A program made the position numbers and the translations under genes. Below the pieces are notes generated by a model. The model saw nothing but the letters and a program-made list of their open reading frames with translations, had not been told where the DNA came from and ran no database searches. From NCBI GenBank assembly GCA_036266155.1, contig DATANR010000211.1, positions 1 to 11,256 of the forward strand: a stretch of 11,256 bases of DNA, written 5' to 3'. Source of the stretch: SIAJ01 sp036266155 (lineage in GTDB: Bacteria > Planctomycetota > Planctomycetia > Gemmatales > Gemmataceae). Positions 1 to 6,193 of the stretch are shown here, piece after piece. Positions within the stretch are counted from its first letter, which is position 1. Each line of letters starts with the position of its first letter.

Positions 1-270
1 AGCCCTCGCCTCAACACCCGGCGAGGAGCAAACAGCCCGGACGAAGTCTCTCTATTTTCGAGGGGTTAGTGGTCCAAAGAACGGGGTCCACCACACAACG
101 AGAGGTTTATCCACGTAGAGAGAACATTACCCGAGATTCGAATTCGCAACTACCCGATCGACAGATGGGTGTTTGAGGACAGCTCAAGTCGTCAAAAAAC
201 GCCTGATAACAAGACCTTTCCGTCGTGACAAGTGCGTCTTCAGCGCTTGCACCGATTGCATTCTTTTGTC
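1..270. other. Left-edge region without a recognisable gene
   Basis: No reading frame here shows a recognisable protein, and all three plus frames close within the first 180 bases. One possible hairpin is visible: cctcgcc at 4-10 pairs with ggcgagg at 20-26 around a 9-base loop. It lacks a following T run, so a terminator for a gene beyond the left edge is possible but unsupported. The rest up to the ISL3 remnant is probably flanking DNA into which the ISL3 element once inserted; the outer end of that element is not clear. Confidence 0.4.
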
Positions 271-475
271 GGATCATCCGAGAAGAACGTACTTAGCGAG
301 GTGTATGAAGTAAATGTGTAGTCGGAAGAACTCTTCGTCGCGGTAGCCGTAGGCTTGGCGTTGCAGTGTCTTGATCTTGTTGTTCACGCCTTCGAGCGGG
401 CCAGTCGAGATCGGGCAACGGTGGTAGTTCAACAGGCCAGTGCGGTGTATCTGGAAGGGGCTCGCCATCTTCTTC
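271..475 (-). repeat. Inverted repeat arm A (ISL3 3' end)
   Basis: These 205 bp match the reverse complement of 3252-3456 with about 11 mismatches and no gaps (roughly 95% identity by eye). Both arms start inside the transposase at the KKMAS codons and stop at GGATGATCC, three bases after the stop codon. Confidence 0.88.
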
Positions 476-499
476 AGCAACGACAAGGTCGAGATTTCG
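274..499 (-). pseudogene. ISL3-family transposase, 3' (C-terminal) part, cut off by IS1182 insertion
   Basis: The minus strand from 499 down to the TGA at 276-274 encodes the C-terminal end of an ISL3-family transposase (DDE_Tnp_ISL3 type). The diagnostic segment reads ISTGPLEGVNNKIKTLQRQ followed by AYGYRDEEFFRL; the Glu in PLEGVNN is the expected third catalytic acid of the family. The rest of the gene lies at 2337-3224 on the same strand. Joining the two across the IS1182 element, with one copy of the 8-bp repeat removed, gives a continuous in-frame WCRRVEISTLSLLKKMAS, which shows both belonged to one gene. The upstream half is heavily decayed, so this part is non-functional. Its last 205 bp are repeated in inverted orientation at 3252-3456. 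Confidence 0.9.
492..499 (+). repeat. Target-site duplication, left copy (AGATTTCG)
   Basis: This 8-bp sequence directly abuts the left end of the IS1182 element and is identical to 2337-2344, which abuts the right end. In the ISL3 gene it encodes part of Val-Glu-Ile-Ser on the minus strand. Deleting 500-2336 plus one copy rebuilds a sensible ISL3 reading frame, which supports it being a true target duplication. Confidence 0.82.
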
Positions 500-555
500 T
501 GTCGTTCGCGGCCAGGAACTGGCTCTCCCGCAAACTTGATACTGCTGGCGAATTC
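500..555 (+). repeat. Left terminal inverted repeat of the IS1182 element
   Basis: These 56 bp match the reverse complement of 2281-2336 at 49 positions without gaps. Five of the seven mismatches fall in the outer 23 bp and two in the inner 33 bp. Both ends share the outermost TGTC and the innermost GCTGGCGAATTC. Confidence 0.88.
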
Positions 556-623
556 ATCTGCCCGACTGTCGCCCGCATAGAATGCAGGCAAATTGCCCGG
601 ACCAATCGGAATGGAATTTCCGC

Positions 624-2279
624 ATGTGCTTGCATCCCCAACCGACACCGGCGGTCCCAGTCGAGACTGCGCGGGTCGCCCGTGCCGCCTTTGCGCACGG
701 CAACACCTAACTCCAACTTCGTGACGAACTTGGGACCCTCTTCGTCGACGGCGACTTCGCAACCCTCTACCCCGTTCGTGGACAGCCGGCCAAAGCACCG
801 TGGCGACTGGCGTTGGTCACGATTTTCCAGTTCATGGAGAACCTCTCGGACCGCCAGGTCGCCACAGCGGTCCGCGCCCGCATCGACTGGAAGTATGCCC
901 TGGGGCTAGAATTGACCGACCCAGGGTTCGACAGCACCGTCCTGGTGGAATTCCGCTCGCGCCTGGTCGCCGGCTCGGCGGAAGGGTGCCTCCTGGAAGC
1001 CGTCCTGACGCGGTGTCGGGAGCGTGGCTGGCTCAAGGCTCGGGGCCGGCAGCGGACCGACGCCACCCATGTTCTGGCCCGCGTTCGCGCCGTGAACCGG
1101 CTGGAATGTGCGGTGGAGGCAATGCGATTTGCCTTGAATACCTTGGCGACCGTAGCTCCGGAATGGCTCGTGGCGCATTGCCAGTTAGATTGGACGGACC
1201 GGTACAGGTGCCGCTGCGAGGATTCTCGATTGCCGGCGGGGCAGGACGACCGCCGCCGCTTTGCCGAGCAGGTCGGCCACGACGGGTGTGCTCTACTCGC
1301 GGCGATATGCGCGCCGGACGCGCTGCCCTGGCTCCGCGAACTGCCAGCGGTCGAGACCCTTCGGCGTGTCTGGGTCCAGCAGTTCTATCAAACAGGCGAC
1401 ACTCTACTCTGGCGAACAGATTCCGAGGGGATCCCGCCAGCCGGCACGTTCATCAACTCGCCGTACGACGTGGAGGCGCGGTATGCCAAGAAGCGATCGA
1501 CCAGTTGGGTCGGCTACAAGGTACACCTCACCGAAACGTGTGATGACGACGCCCCGCATCTGATCAGCCACGTCATCACGACCCCGGCGCCTGTTGCCGA
1601 CGGGGACGTCACGCCCCAGGTTCACGCGGCACTCCGGCAAAAGGATCTGTTGCCGGCCAAGCACCTGGCTGACACCGCCTACATAGATGCGGAGCTATTG
1701 GTGGATAGCCGTCAGGAATTCGTCATCGACCTCATCGGTCCCACTCGCCCGGACTACCGTTGGCAAGCCAAGGCCGGGGCCGGGTTCGCGGCCGGCGATT
1801 TCGTCATCGATTGGGACCATCAGCAGGCGACCTGTCCGGCCGGCAAGTGCAGTGCGAGTTGGACGCCGGCGGTGGATCGGGGGCACAACGAGGTCATCAA
1901 GATCAAGGTTTCGGCGCGGGATTGCCAATCCTGCCCAAGTCGGGCCAACTGCACGCAGGCGGCTCGCCGCACCATTACGGTGCGGCCCAAGGAACAGTAC
2001 TCGGCTTTGCAAGAAGCCCGTGGCCGTGAGACGACGGCGGAGTTCCAGGCCGAGTACGCACGACGAGCGGGGATCGAGGGGACCATCTCACAGGGAGTGC
2101 GAGCGTTCGGCTTACGGCGCTCGCGTTACGCCGGCACAGCCAAGACGCATTTGCAACACCAGGCGACGGCCGCCGCCATCAATATCGTGCGCGTAAGCAG
2201 TTGGCTGATAGACAAGCCCCGCGAGCAGACTCGAACCTCGGCGTTCGCCAAACTGATGGCACACTCCTTGGCCGCCTGA
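624..2279 (+). pseudogene. IS1182-family transposase with an early nonsense codon
   Basis: This is a DDE transposase of the IS1182 family (N-terminal DUF772 region, C-terminal DDE_Tnp_1 fold), 551 codons. I start it at ATG 624 (MCLHPQPTP...), preceded by GGAA at 613-616. The same frame runs on through VARAAFAHGNT to DELGTLFVDGDF. Codon 29 (708-710) is TAA where the family has an aromatic residue (GN-x-Y-L), a one-base change from TAC. After it the frame is open to 2279, with the conserved ENLSDRQ and RARIDWKYALGLELTDPGFD blocks. Probable catalytic residues are Asp282 (SPYDVEARY), Asp350 (ADTAYIDAEL) and Glu485 (AGIEGTISQG). A cysteine pair, CQSCPSRANC, lies near residue 434-443. The open frame from TTG 813 lacks the first 63 residues and any clear ribosome site, so I treat the gene as inactivated. 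Confidence 0.88.
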
Positions 2280-2280
2280 G

Positions 2281-2336
2281 GAATTCGCCAGCAGTATCAA
2301 GAGTGCGGGAGAGCCAGTCGCTCGCCGCGACTGACA
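2281..2336 (-). repeat. Right terminal inverted repeat of the IS1182 element
   Basis: This is the partner of 500-555. It starts with GAATTCGCCAGC one base after the transposase stop codon and ends with CTGACA just before the second AGATTTCG copy. Confidence 0.88.
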
Positions 2337-2344
2337 AGATTTCG
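2337..2344 (+). repeat. Target-site duplication, right copy (AGATTTCG)
   Basis: This is the second copy of the 8-bp direct repeat flanking the IS1182 element, identical to 492-499 and located directly outside the right inverted repeat. Confidence 0.82.
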
Positions 2345-3224
2345 ACGCGGCGACACCAGTCGTCCAAGAAGCGGGTGTCGAAACTCCTCCTTCAGGTAGT
2401 ACGCCATCGCCAATGGCAGGTTGATGCGTAAGGCCTCCTCCAAACGTGTGCGTTCGTTCTTGGATTCGTCGAGGTTTTCCGGGTTCTTGAGGATCAGCCA
2501 GCGCGTGCCCTAAGGAACGGTCTTGCCGAGCGGCCCCTTGGTCTCGCGCTGCAACTCGCAGCGGAAGTCGGACAGGCGGTCGTTGAAAAGCTTGACGACG
2601 CGGAAGTGGTCGAAGACATGCAACGCCTTGGGCAGGTTATCGCGCACGGCGGCGATGGCGTCGATCTTGGCATGAGCGGCTTAAGCATTGCCAGAAGAGC
2701 AGCAAGGCATCGGCGCCTATGCCCTCGCCAATGAACACGACGGACCCACTGACGAGGTCGAGCACGACCGTGAGGTAGCGGTGTGGCCGTGGCCGATGGA
2801 GATTTCATCGATGGCGAGGCGTTTGAGCCGCTTGAGTTTGGGCTGGGCAAAGCGAGTCTTCAGGTGGCGATTGAAGAGGGTCCTGATGCTGTATGCTGTC
2901 CCAGCCGACCCGGAGGTGGTCGGCCACGGCCTGGATGGTCATGTGTGACAGCAAGTTGAGGGCGTAGCGTTCGAAGTCGTGGCTGAAGCGGCGGAAGACC
3001 CTGGCGAAGCGGATGGCCACCTGACGAATCATGCCACAATTCCGGCAGCCGAGCCGGGGCACGGGCAGCCGTAGCTCGACGGGTTTGCCACCGATCGGTA
3101 CCATGCGGACGGTGCGTTCTTCGGTCCCATGGCGAATGACGTCCGGAGATTGGCAGTAGGAGCAGCGGTCGTGCTTGGGATCCTGGACGAGGTGGACCGT
3201 GATGAAACCTTCGTCAGTGGTCAT
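2337..3224 (-). pseudogene. ISL3-family transposase, 5' (N-terminal and central) part, decayed
   Basis: The minus strand from ATG 3224 (MTTDEGFITVHL) encodes an ISL3-type zinc finger, with CSYC and CRNC pairs, then the helix-turn-helix region ending ADHLRVGWD. Beyond that, recognisable family sequence continues only by changing frame: a shift near 2890 before RTLFNRHLK, one near 2780 within GHGH/RYLTVVLDL, and one near 2680 before AHAKIDAIA. About nine residues are missing at 2650-2656, where the family has a DMSPAY-type block that carries a catalytic Asp. TAG at 2512-2510 interrupts VP*GTRWLILKNPENLD. A further shift with a deletion near 2375 joins AYYLKEEF to TRFLDDWCRRVE. The gene is then cut by the IS1182 element and resumes at 499. 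It is clearly dead. Confidence 0.88.
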
Positions 3225-3251
3225 CCGTTCGCACCGGGACTTGCGAAACCC

Positions 3252-3453
3252 GAAGAAGATGGCGAGCACCTTCCAGATGCACCGCACTGGCCTGTTGAAC
3301 TACCACCGCTGCTCGATCTCGACCGGCCCGCTCGAAGGCGTGAACAACAAGATCAAGACACTGCAACGCCAAGCCTACGGCTACCGCGACGAAGAGTTCT
3401 TCCGACTACGTATTTACTCCATACACCTCGCCAAGTACGCTTTTCTCGGATGA
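3252..3453 (+). pseudogene. Second ISL3-family transposase, C-terminal fragment
   Basis: The plus strand encodes about 66 residues of an ISL3 transposase C-terminus: KKMASTFQMHRTGLLNYHR, then ISTGPLEGVNNKIKTLQRQ and AYGYRDEEFFRLRIYSIH, ending in a TGA at 3451-3453. It keeps the catalytic Glu of PLEGVNN, but the zinc finger, helix-turn-helix and both Asp regions are absent. The reading frame continues upstream of 3252 only as antisense of the first ISL3 gene. It differs from the copy at 274 at about seven residues. It is a 3' remnant of a separate but closely related ISL3 copy, or the product of an inversion or fold-back event. Confidence 0.88.
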
Positions 3454-3456
3454 TCC
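3252..3456 (+). repeat. Inverted repeat arm B (ISL3 3' end)
   Basis: This is the partner of 271-475 and equal in length. Outside the arms similarity fades, though a weak caaaa-n-aat match continues for some bases on the outer side. The sharp inner edge, next to the 5' end of the other ISL3 copy, marks a rearrangement point. Confidence 0.88.
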
Positions 3457-3538
3457 CAAAATAATCTGCGATGGCATCGTCGCCGCGAAGGGACGAAACA
3501 GCGTTCCACTTTGCCGAACCGCTGCTTACAATTCCCTT

Positions 3539-3590
3539 GAGGCAACGCCTCTCTGAATTCCAAGTAATCGTTCTGGAAGTTGTCACTTCC
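3539..3590. repeat. Two short perfect hairpins upstream of the radical SAM gene
   Basis: The first hairpin is gaggc-aac-gcctc at 3539-3551. The second is ggaagt-tgtc-acttcc at 3575-3590. Neither is followed by a T run, so they are not typical terminators. They lie in the 239-bp stretch between the ISL3 fragment and the gene at 3693, where no coding signal is seen; operator sites or mRNA leader structures are possible, but nothing more can be shown. Confidence 0.3.
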
Positions 3591-3692
3591 TGAGGTAGTG
3601 CCCGAAAAATCCGGGTTGCAACGGCGGTCAGTTTGAGTCATCCTTTGCGCCGAACTGAGAGGTACATTGGTTCTGGGGATTAGGATTATCTG

Positions 3693-5312
3693 ATGGGCAA
3701 CCGCGTTCTCCTTGTGGTACCACCCGTCTTCCTTGATCCGAAACCGGACTTTGAGGTCGGCTTCCCTGTGTCGCTTGCTCACCTTGGAAGGATCGCCAGC
3801 GAGGAAGGTTGGGAAGTTACGTACGTCGACATGGCGCTCGAGGCCAAAGATGGACTCGACGGGTTTGCTCGATTGGCAGCGGCTTTAAGTGACGCACAAA
3901 CCAGGGTCGTGGGGGTGACGAGTCATACGGTCCGCGCTAGCTCCACTACTTGTGCGGTGGCCAAATTCGTCAAGGCGCGCCGCCCAGATATTGAGGTGGT
4001 TGTCGGCGGAGTTAACGCGACATTTGCGGCGCGACCGTTACTGACAAATTGTCCAGCAATCGACGTGGTGCTCCGTGGGTACGCCCAACCTGCGTGGCGA
4101 ACGTATCTAGCCAACGGGCGGGCCGACCCGGCGATTCCCGGCGTTGTCACTAGAGAGACTCCGACCGGCCCACTAACAGCACCCCCTCCTGTGTTGGCTT
4201 CAGAATTTCGAGCGCCATGCATTGCCGATCTCCCGGCACACCGCTATCTGCGGTGGACTTCGACGTATCCGATCTTGGCGCGAATGGGGTGCGGTTTCTC
4301 ATGCCGGTTTTGTACATCAGTGATGCCGGGCCCCTATCAACGAAAAGAAGTCGCTCGCCCGATCCCGGACGTGCTCGACGAGCTCTGCCATGCGACGAAC
4401 CTCGGATTCCGCAGATTTGCTTTTTCGGACAACGTTTTCACGTCAGACCCCGATTATGTGACGGCCCTTTGCGAGGCTATCCGCGCCTCCGGGCTTTCCC
4501 GCCGGGCTGCCTGGAGTTGCATGACCCGAGTCGAGGCGGTGTCACGCCCGCTCCTCGCCCAAATGCGAGATGCCGGATGCACCGATGTAGCGTTTGGGGT
4601 CGAGGGCGCCGGTCCAGACCAGTGGCGGAGCCTCCGCAAAGGGCGATACTCGGAGGATACGATCGATTCGGCGTTTGCGGCTACCAAAGCAGAAGGAATT
4701 GCCTCCACTGCATTCTTAATTCTTGGGGCCCCGGACCAAACGCCCGCAGATGTGGAGGAGACAATGCGGCTGATTCGGCGTGTCCGCCCGGACCACCGAG
4801 TGGTCAACTTCTTCCAGCCATTCCCGGGGACCCAATATTGGGATGACCCCGAACGCTATGGCCTTGCTGATCTCGCTCCAACTGAGCAATGGGCATTCTC
4901 AGAGGGGCCTATCTGTACTACACGCTACTTTGACAAGGCAGGGCTCTGGCGAGCGGCCGTGCGGCTTCAGTTAGAATGCCCGCATGGCGATACGCTCAAC
5001 CCAGATGCCGTTGTGCCCGTCTTGGTTCCTGGGTATAAGCCGGCCGCGGCGGCCGTCCCACGGGCCGTCGCCGCTGCCGTTACTTGGCTGGACAACCGGC
5101 CAACGGTTGCTGAGTGGCTGGAACGGATGGCAGACACATTTTCCTTGCGGGATCGCCTCGTCGGCCTATATTGGTTGACACAAGGGGTGAGGGATTCTGT
5201 CGTCCGCTTGGTCGATCCGGTGTTCGTGGGATATTCGGAGACGTCCGCGCCACTCGGCACGGTCGCGGCTCCAAGCGTTGAACTCACGGTGTCCCATGGG
5301 TGTGCCGATTGA
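3693..5312 (+). CDS. B12-binding-type radical SAM protein
   Basis: This 539-residue protein has the two-part plan of cobalamin-binding radical SAM enzymes. Residues 4-140 form a Rossmann-like B12-binding domain (VLLVVPP, VGVTSHTV, VVVGGVNATFA). A radical SAM core follows from about 192, with the cluster motif CGFSCRFC at 200-207, whose three cysteines bind the 4Fe-4S cluster that cleaves S-adenosylmethionine. Core strands include FAFSDNVF (243-250), DVAFGVEGAG (298-307) and TAFLILGAPDQT (339-350). The B12 domain lacks a DxHxxG motif, as is common in this superfamily. The C-terminal 120 residues include an Ala-rich stretch (450-462) and are not recognised. AGGA at 3682-3685 lies 7 bp before the ATG. 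The substrate is unknown; members of the superfamily methylate or rearrange unactivated carbons in lipids, cofactors and natural products. No biosynthetic partner is next to it. Confidence 0.88.
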   Translation: MGNRVLLVVPPVFLDPKPDFEVGFPVSLAHLGRIASEEGWEVTYVDMALEAKDGLDGFARLAAALSDAQTRVVGVTSHTVRASSTTCAVAKFVKARRPDIEVVVGGVNATFAARPLLTNCPAIDVVLRGYAQPAWRTYLANGRADPAIPGVVTRETPTGPLTAPPPVLASEFRAPCIADLPAHRYLRWTSTYPILARMGCGFSCRFCTSVMPGPYQRKEVARPIPDVLDELCHATNLGFRRFAFSDNVFTSDPDYVTALCEAIRASGLSRRAAWSCMTRVEAVSRPLLAQMRDAGCTDVAFGVEGAGPDQWRSLRKGRYSEDTIDSAFAATKAEGIASTAFLILGAPDQTPADVEETMRLIRRVRPDHRVVNFFQPFPGTQYWDDPERYGLADLAPTEQWAFSEGPICTTRYFDKAGLWRAAVRLQLECPHGDTLNPDAVVPVLVPGYKPAAAAVPRAVAAAVTWLDNRPTVAEWLERMADTFSLRDRLVGLYWLTQGVRDSVVRLVDPVFVGYSETSAPLGTVAAPSVELTVSHGCAD

Positions 5313-5485
5313 TGACCGCCCCGCTCCTCGACCTTTCCAGCCTCTTGGCCCGCCGACTCAGCCTGGCGGCGAGGGGCCCGGAAGTCAACCTGAGAAAGTT
5401 GTGCCAATGGAGTCGTGCAGACCTCCGAAGCCGGACGGGCTCACCGAGCTTCCGAAGCCGGCGGAGCCAGAGCAGCTGTGCTTAA
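5312..5485 (+). CDS. Possible small coupled peptide, 57 residues
   Basis: The ATG overlaps the TGA of the radical SAM gene (TGATG at 5310-5314), an arrangement typical of translational coupling. The frame reads MTAPLLDLSSLLARRLSLAA and ends at TAA 5483-5485; it becomes Arg/Ser-rich toward the end. Third-position GC is roughly 77% by hand count. A competing frame, 5296-5511 (71 residues, MGVPIDDRPAPRPFQPLGPP, proline-rich), has lower third-position GC (about 61%) but is also free of stops. At most one is likely to be real, and both may be chance. No family is recognised. Confidence 0.25.
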   Translation: MTAPLLDLSSLLARRLSLAARGPEVNLRKLCQWSRADLRSRTGSPSFRSRRSQSSCA

Positions 5486-5640
5486 GTGCGGTCGGACCCC
5501 TTATACCCTGAATGGAATGACGCCGCATTCCCTTGGGTTCAAGGCCGGGGTAAGTGCCGATCGTGTATCAAACCTGCCCAAGGCCGTTGCCACCGACCAT
5601 ATCAAGGTGGTAGGCTTTGCGGGGATAGCAAGGACCCGCC
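5486..5640. other. Spacer before the NTPase operon; possible weak promoter
   Basis: No gene is supported here. The stretch just before the next gene holds TTGCCA near 5587 and TAGGCT 18 bp further on, which could serve as a weak sigma-70-type promoter, and a ccacc/ggtgg inverted repeat falls between them. This is a by-eye match with a poor -10 box. No terminator for the radical SAM gene is visible, so read-through into the downstream genes cannot be excluded. Confidence 0.2.
5630..5634 (+). promoter_or_regulatory. Ribosome binding site AAGGA
   Basis: AAGGA lies 6 bp before the ATG at 5641 and supports that start for the 181-residue protein. Confidence 0.6.
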
Positions 5641-6186
5641 ATGACGATTTCACCAGGCGTATCTCCCCGTCCGGTTGAAGAGTCTTCCTCGACCGACTTG
5701 CAGCGCGGGGGGCCTTCAATCCCCATTCTCATTCTGTTCGGAGTGCACGACAAAGCGATAGAACCGCTATGGCCGGATGACACAACCACGGTGGAAGTGG
5801 GCGCACAAGTGCCCGGCCGGCCGTGGCACCGCGGAATGTACGACGGTAATCCAAAAACCATTGCCGACGTAATCCATACAGTCGTCGATCGCCATAAACT
5901 TAATGCATCATCTCAGACCGTTTGGGCAACCCTTGTCTTCACCAATGATTCGTCAGCACACGTCACATGCAAAGAGTTGTACGACGTATTGGATCGCCTT
6001 TGTGAGGAATACCTAGATAAGTGTGTCGCGATGACCAGCGGGGCGAGCCGTGCTGGGAGAGTCCCTACCACTCGGGAAGGTTCCAGCAACGCTGCTGCGA
6101 TGCTAATTCCGACGGAGGCGTCGGCGTTTGTAGCTGGGTCGTGCGCCACCCTCCGGGTATCACTTGCCACTGTTCGGGGTCACTAA
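5641..6186 (+). CDS. Hypothetical protein, 181 residues, NTPase operon partner
   Basis: I do not recognise this protein. The first 25 residues are polar and probably disordered. A hydrophobic strand, PSIPILILFGVHD (25-37), follows; the middle part alternates short strands and helices (TIADVIHTVVDRH near 73-85, TVWATLVFTND at 93-103, ELYDVLDRLCEEYLDKCVAM at 112-131), which suggests a small alpha/beta domain ending near residue 132. The last 50 residues are small and polar with no clear fold. There is no signal peptide or membrane segment. It ends 7 bp before the ATG of the large NTPase, so the two are very likely co-transcribed. By position it could be an adaptor, an effector-associated component or a toxin partner of the NTPase, but the sequence gives no direct evidence for any of these. 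Confidence 0.65.
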   Translation: MTISPGVSPRPVEESSSTDLQRGGPSIPILILFGVHDKAIEPLWPDDTTTVEVGAQVPGRPWHRGMYDGNPKTIADVIHTVVDRHKLNASSQTVWATLVFTNDSSAHVTCKELYDVLDRLCEEYLDKCVAMTSGASRAGRVPTTREGSSNAAAMLIPTEASAFVAGSCATLRVSLATVRGH

Positions 6187-6193
6187 ATTGGCA

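Larger units (their letters stand above)
500..2336 (+). mobile_element. IS1182-family insertion sequence, complete ends, inserted in an ISL3 transposase gene
   Basis: The element is 1837 bp long. Its two ends, read inward, are 56-bp inverted repeats (500-555 and 2281-2336) that both begin TGTC, align without gaps and match at 49 of 56 positions. The inner 38 bp match at 36 positions. An 8-bp direct repeat, AGATTTCG, sits immediately outside each end and is the likely target duplication. The element contains a single transposase gene (624-2279), whose stop codon lies one base before the right inverted repeat. IS1182 is named from the transposase; the precise ends are my own deduction from the repeats. 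The nonsense codon in the transposase suggests that this copy can no longer move by itself. Confidence 0.88.

Noticed and set aside
274..798. A single 174-residue minus-strand protein
   Set aside because: Only the part from 499 downward is ISL3 sequence. The first 100 codons are antisense to the IS1182 left end and transposase.
355..909. Open plus-strand frame of 184 codons
   Set aside because: It runs antisense to the ISL3 3' part and then crosses the IS1182 left end and the start of its transposase in another frame; no family resemblance.
800..1543. Plus-strand frame of 247 codons
   Set aside because: It is a shadow of the IS1182 transposase with Arg/Gly/Pro-rich, non-conserved sequence.
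813..2279. TTG 813 as the genuine start of the IS1182 transposase
   Set aside because: Conserved family sequence continues in the same frame upstream to ATG 624; the shorter frame is only what remains after the TAA at 708-710.
2494..2850. Minus-strand frame of 118 codons rich in Pro, Arg and Ser
   Set aside because: It is an out-of-frame reading of the decayed ISL3 centre; the family sequence is in another frame over most of this stretch.
3225..3287. An N-terminal extension of the ISL3 gene starting at 3287
   Set aside because: This part of the minus frame is antisense to the second ISL3 fragment, so it crosses a rearrangement junction and is not native N-terminus.
5415..5678. Plus-strand frame of 87 codons before the 181-residue gene
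   Set aside because: It overlaps the well-supported start at 5641 and has no ribosome site or recognisable sequence.
6164..6193. TTG 6164 as the NTPase start
   Set aside because: The added ten residues show no motif, the codon is a weaker start, and it would overlap the preceding gene by 23 bp; ATG 6194 is the simpler choice, though not proven.
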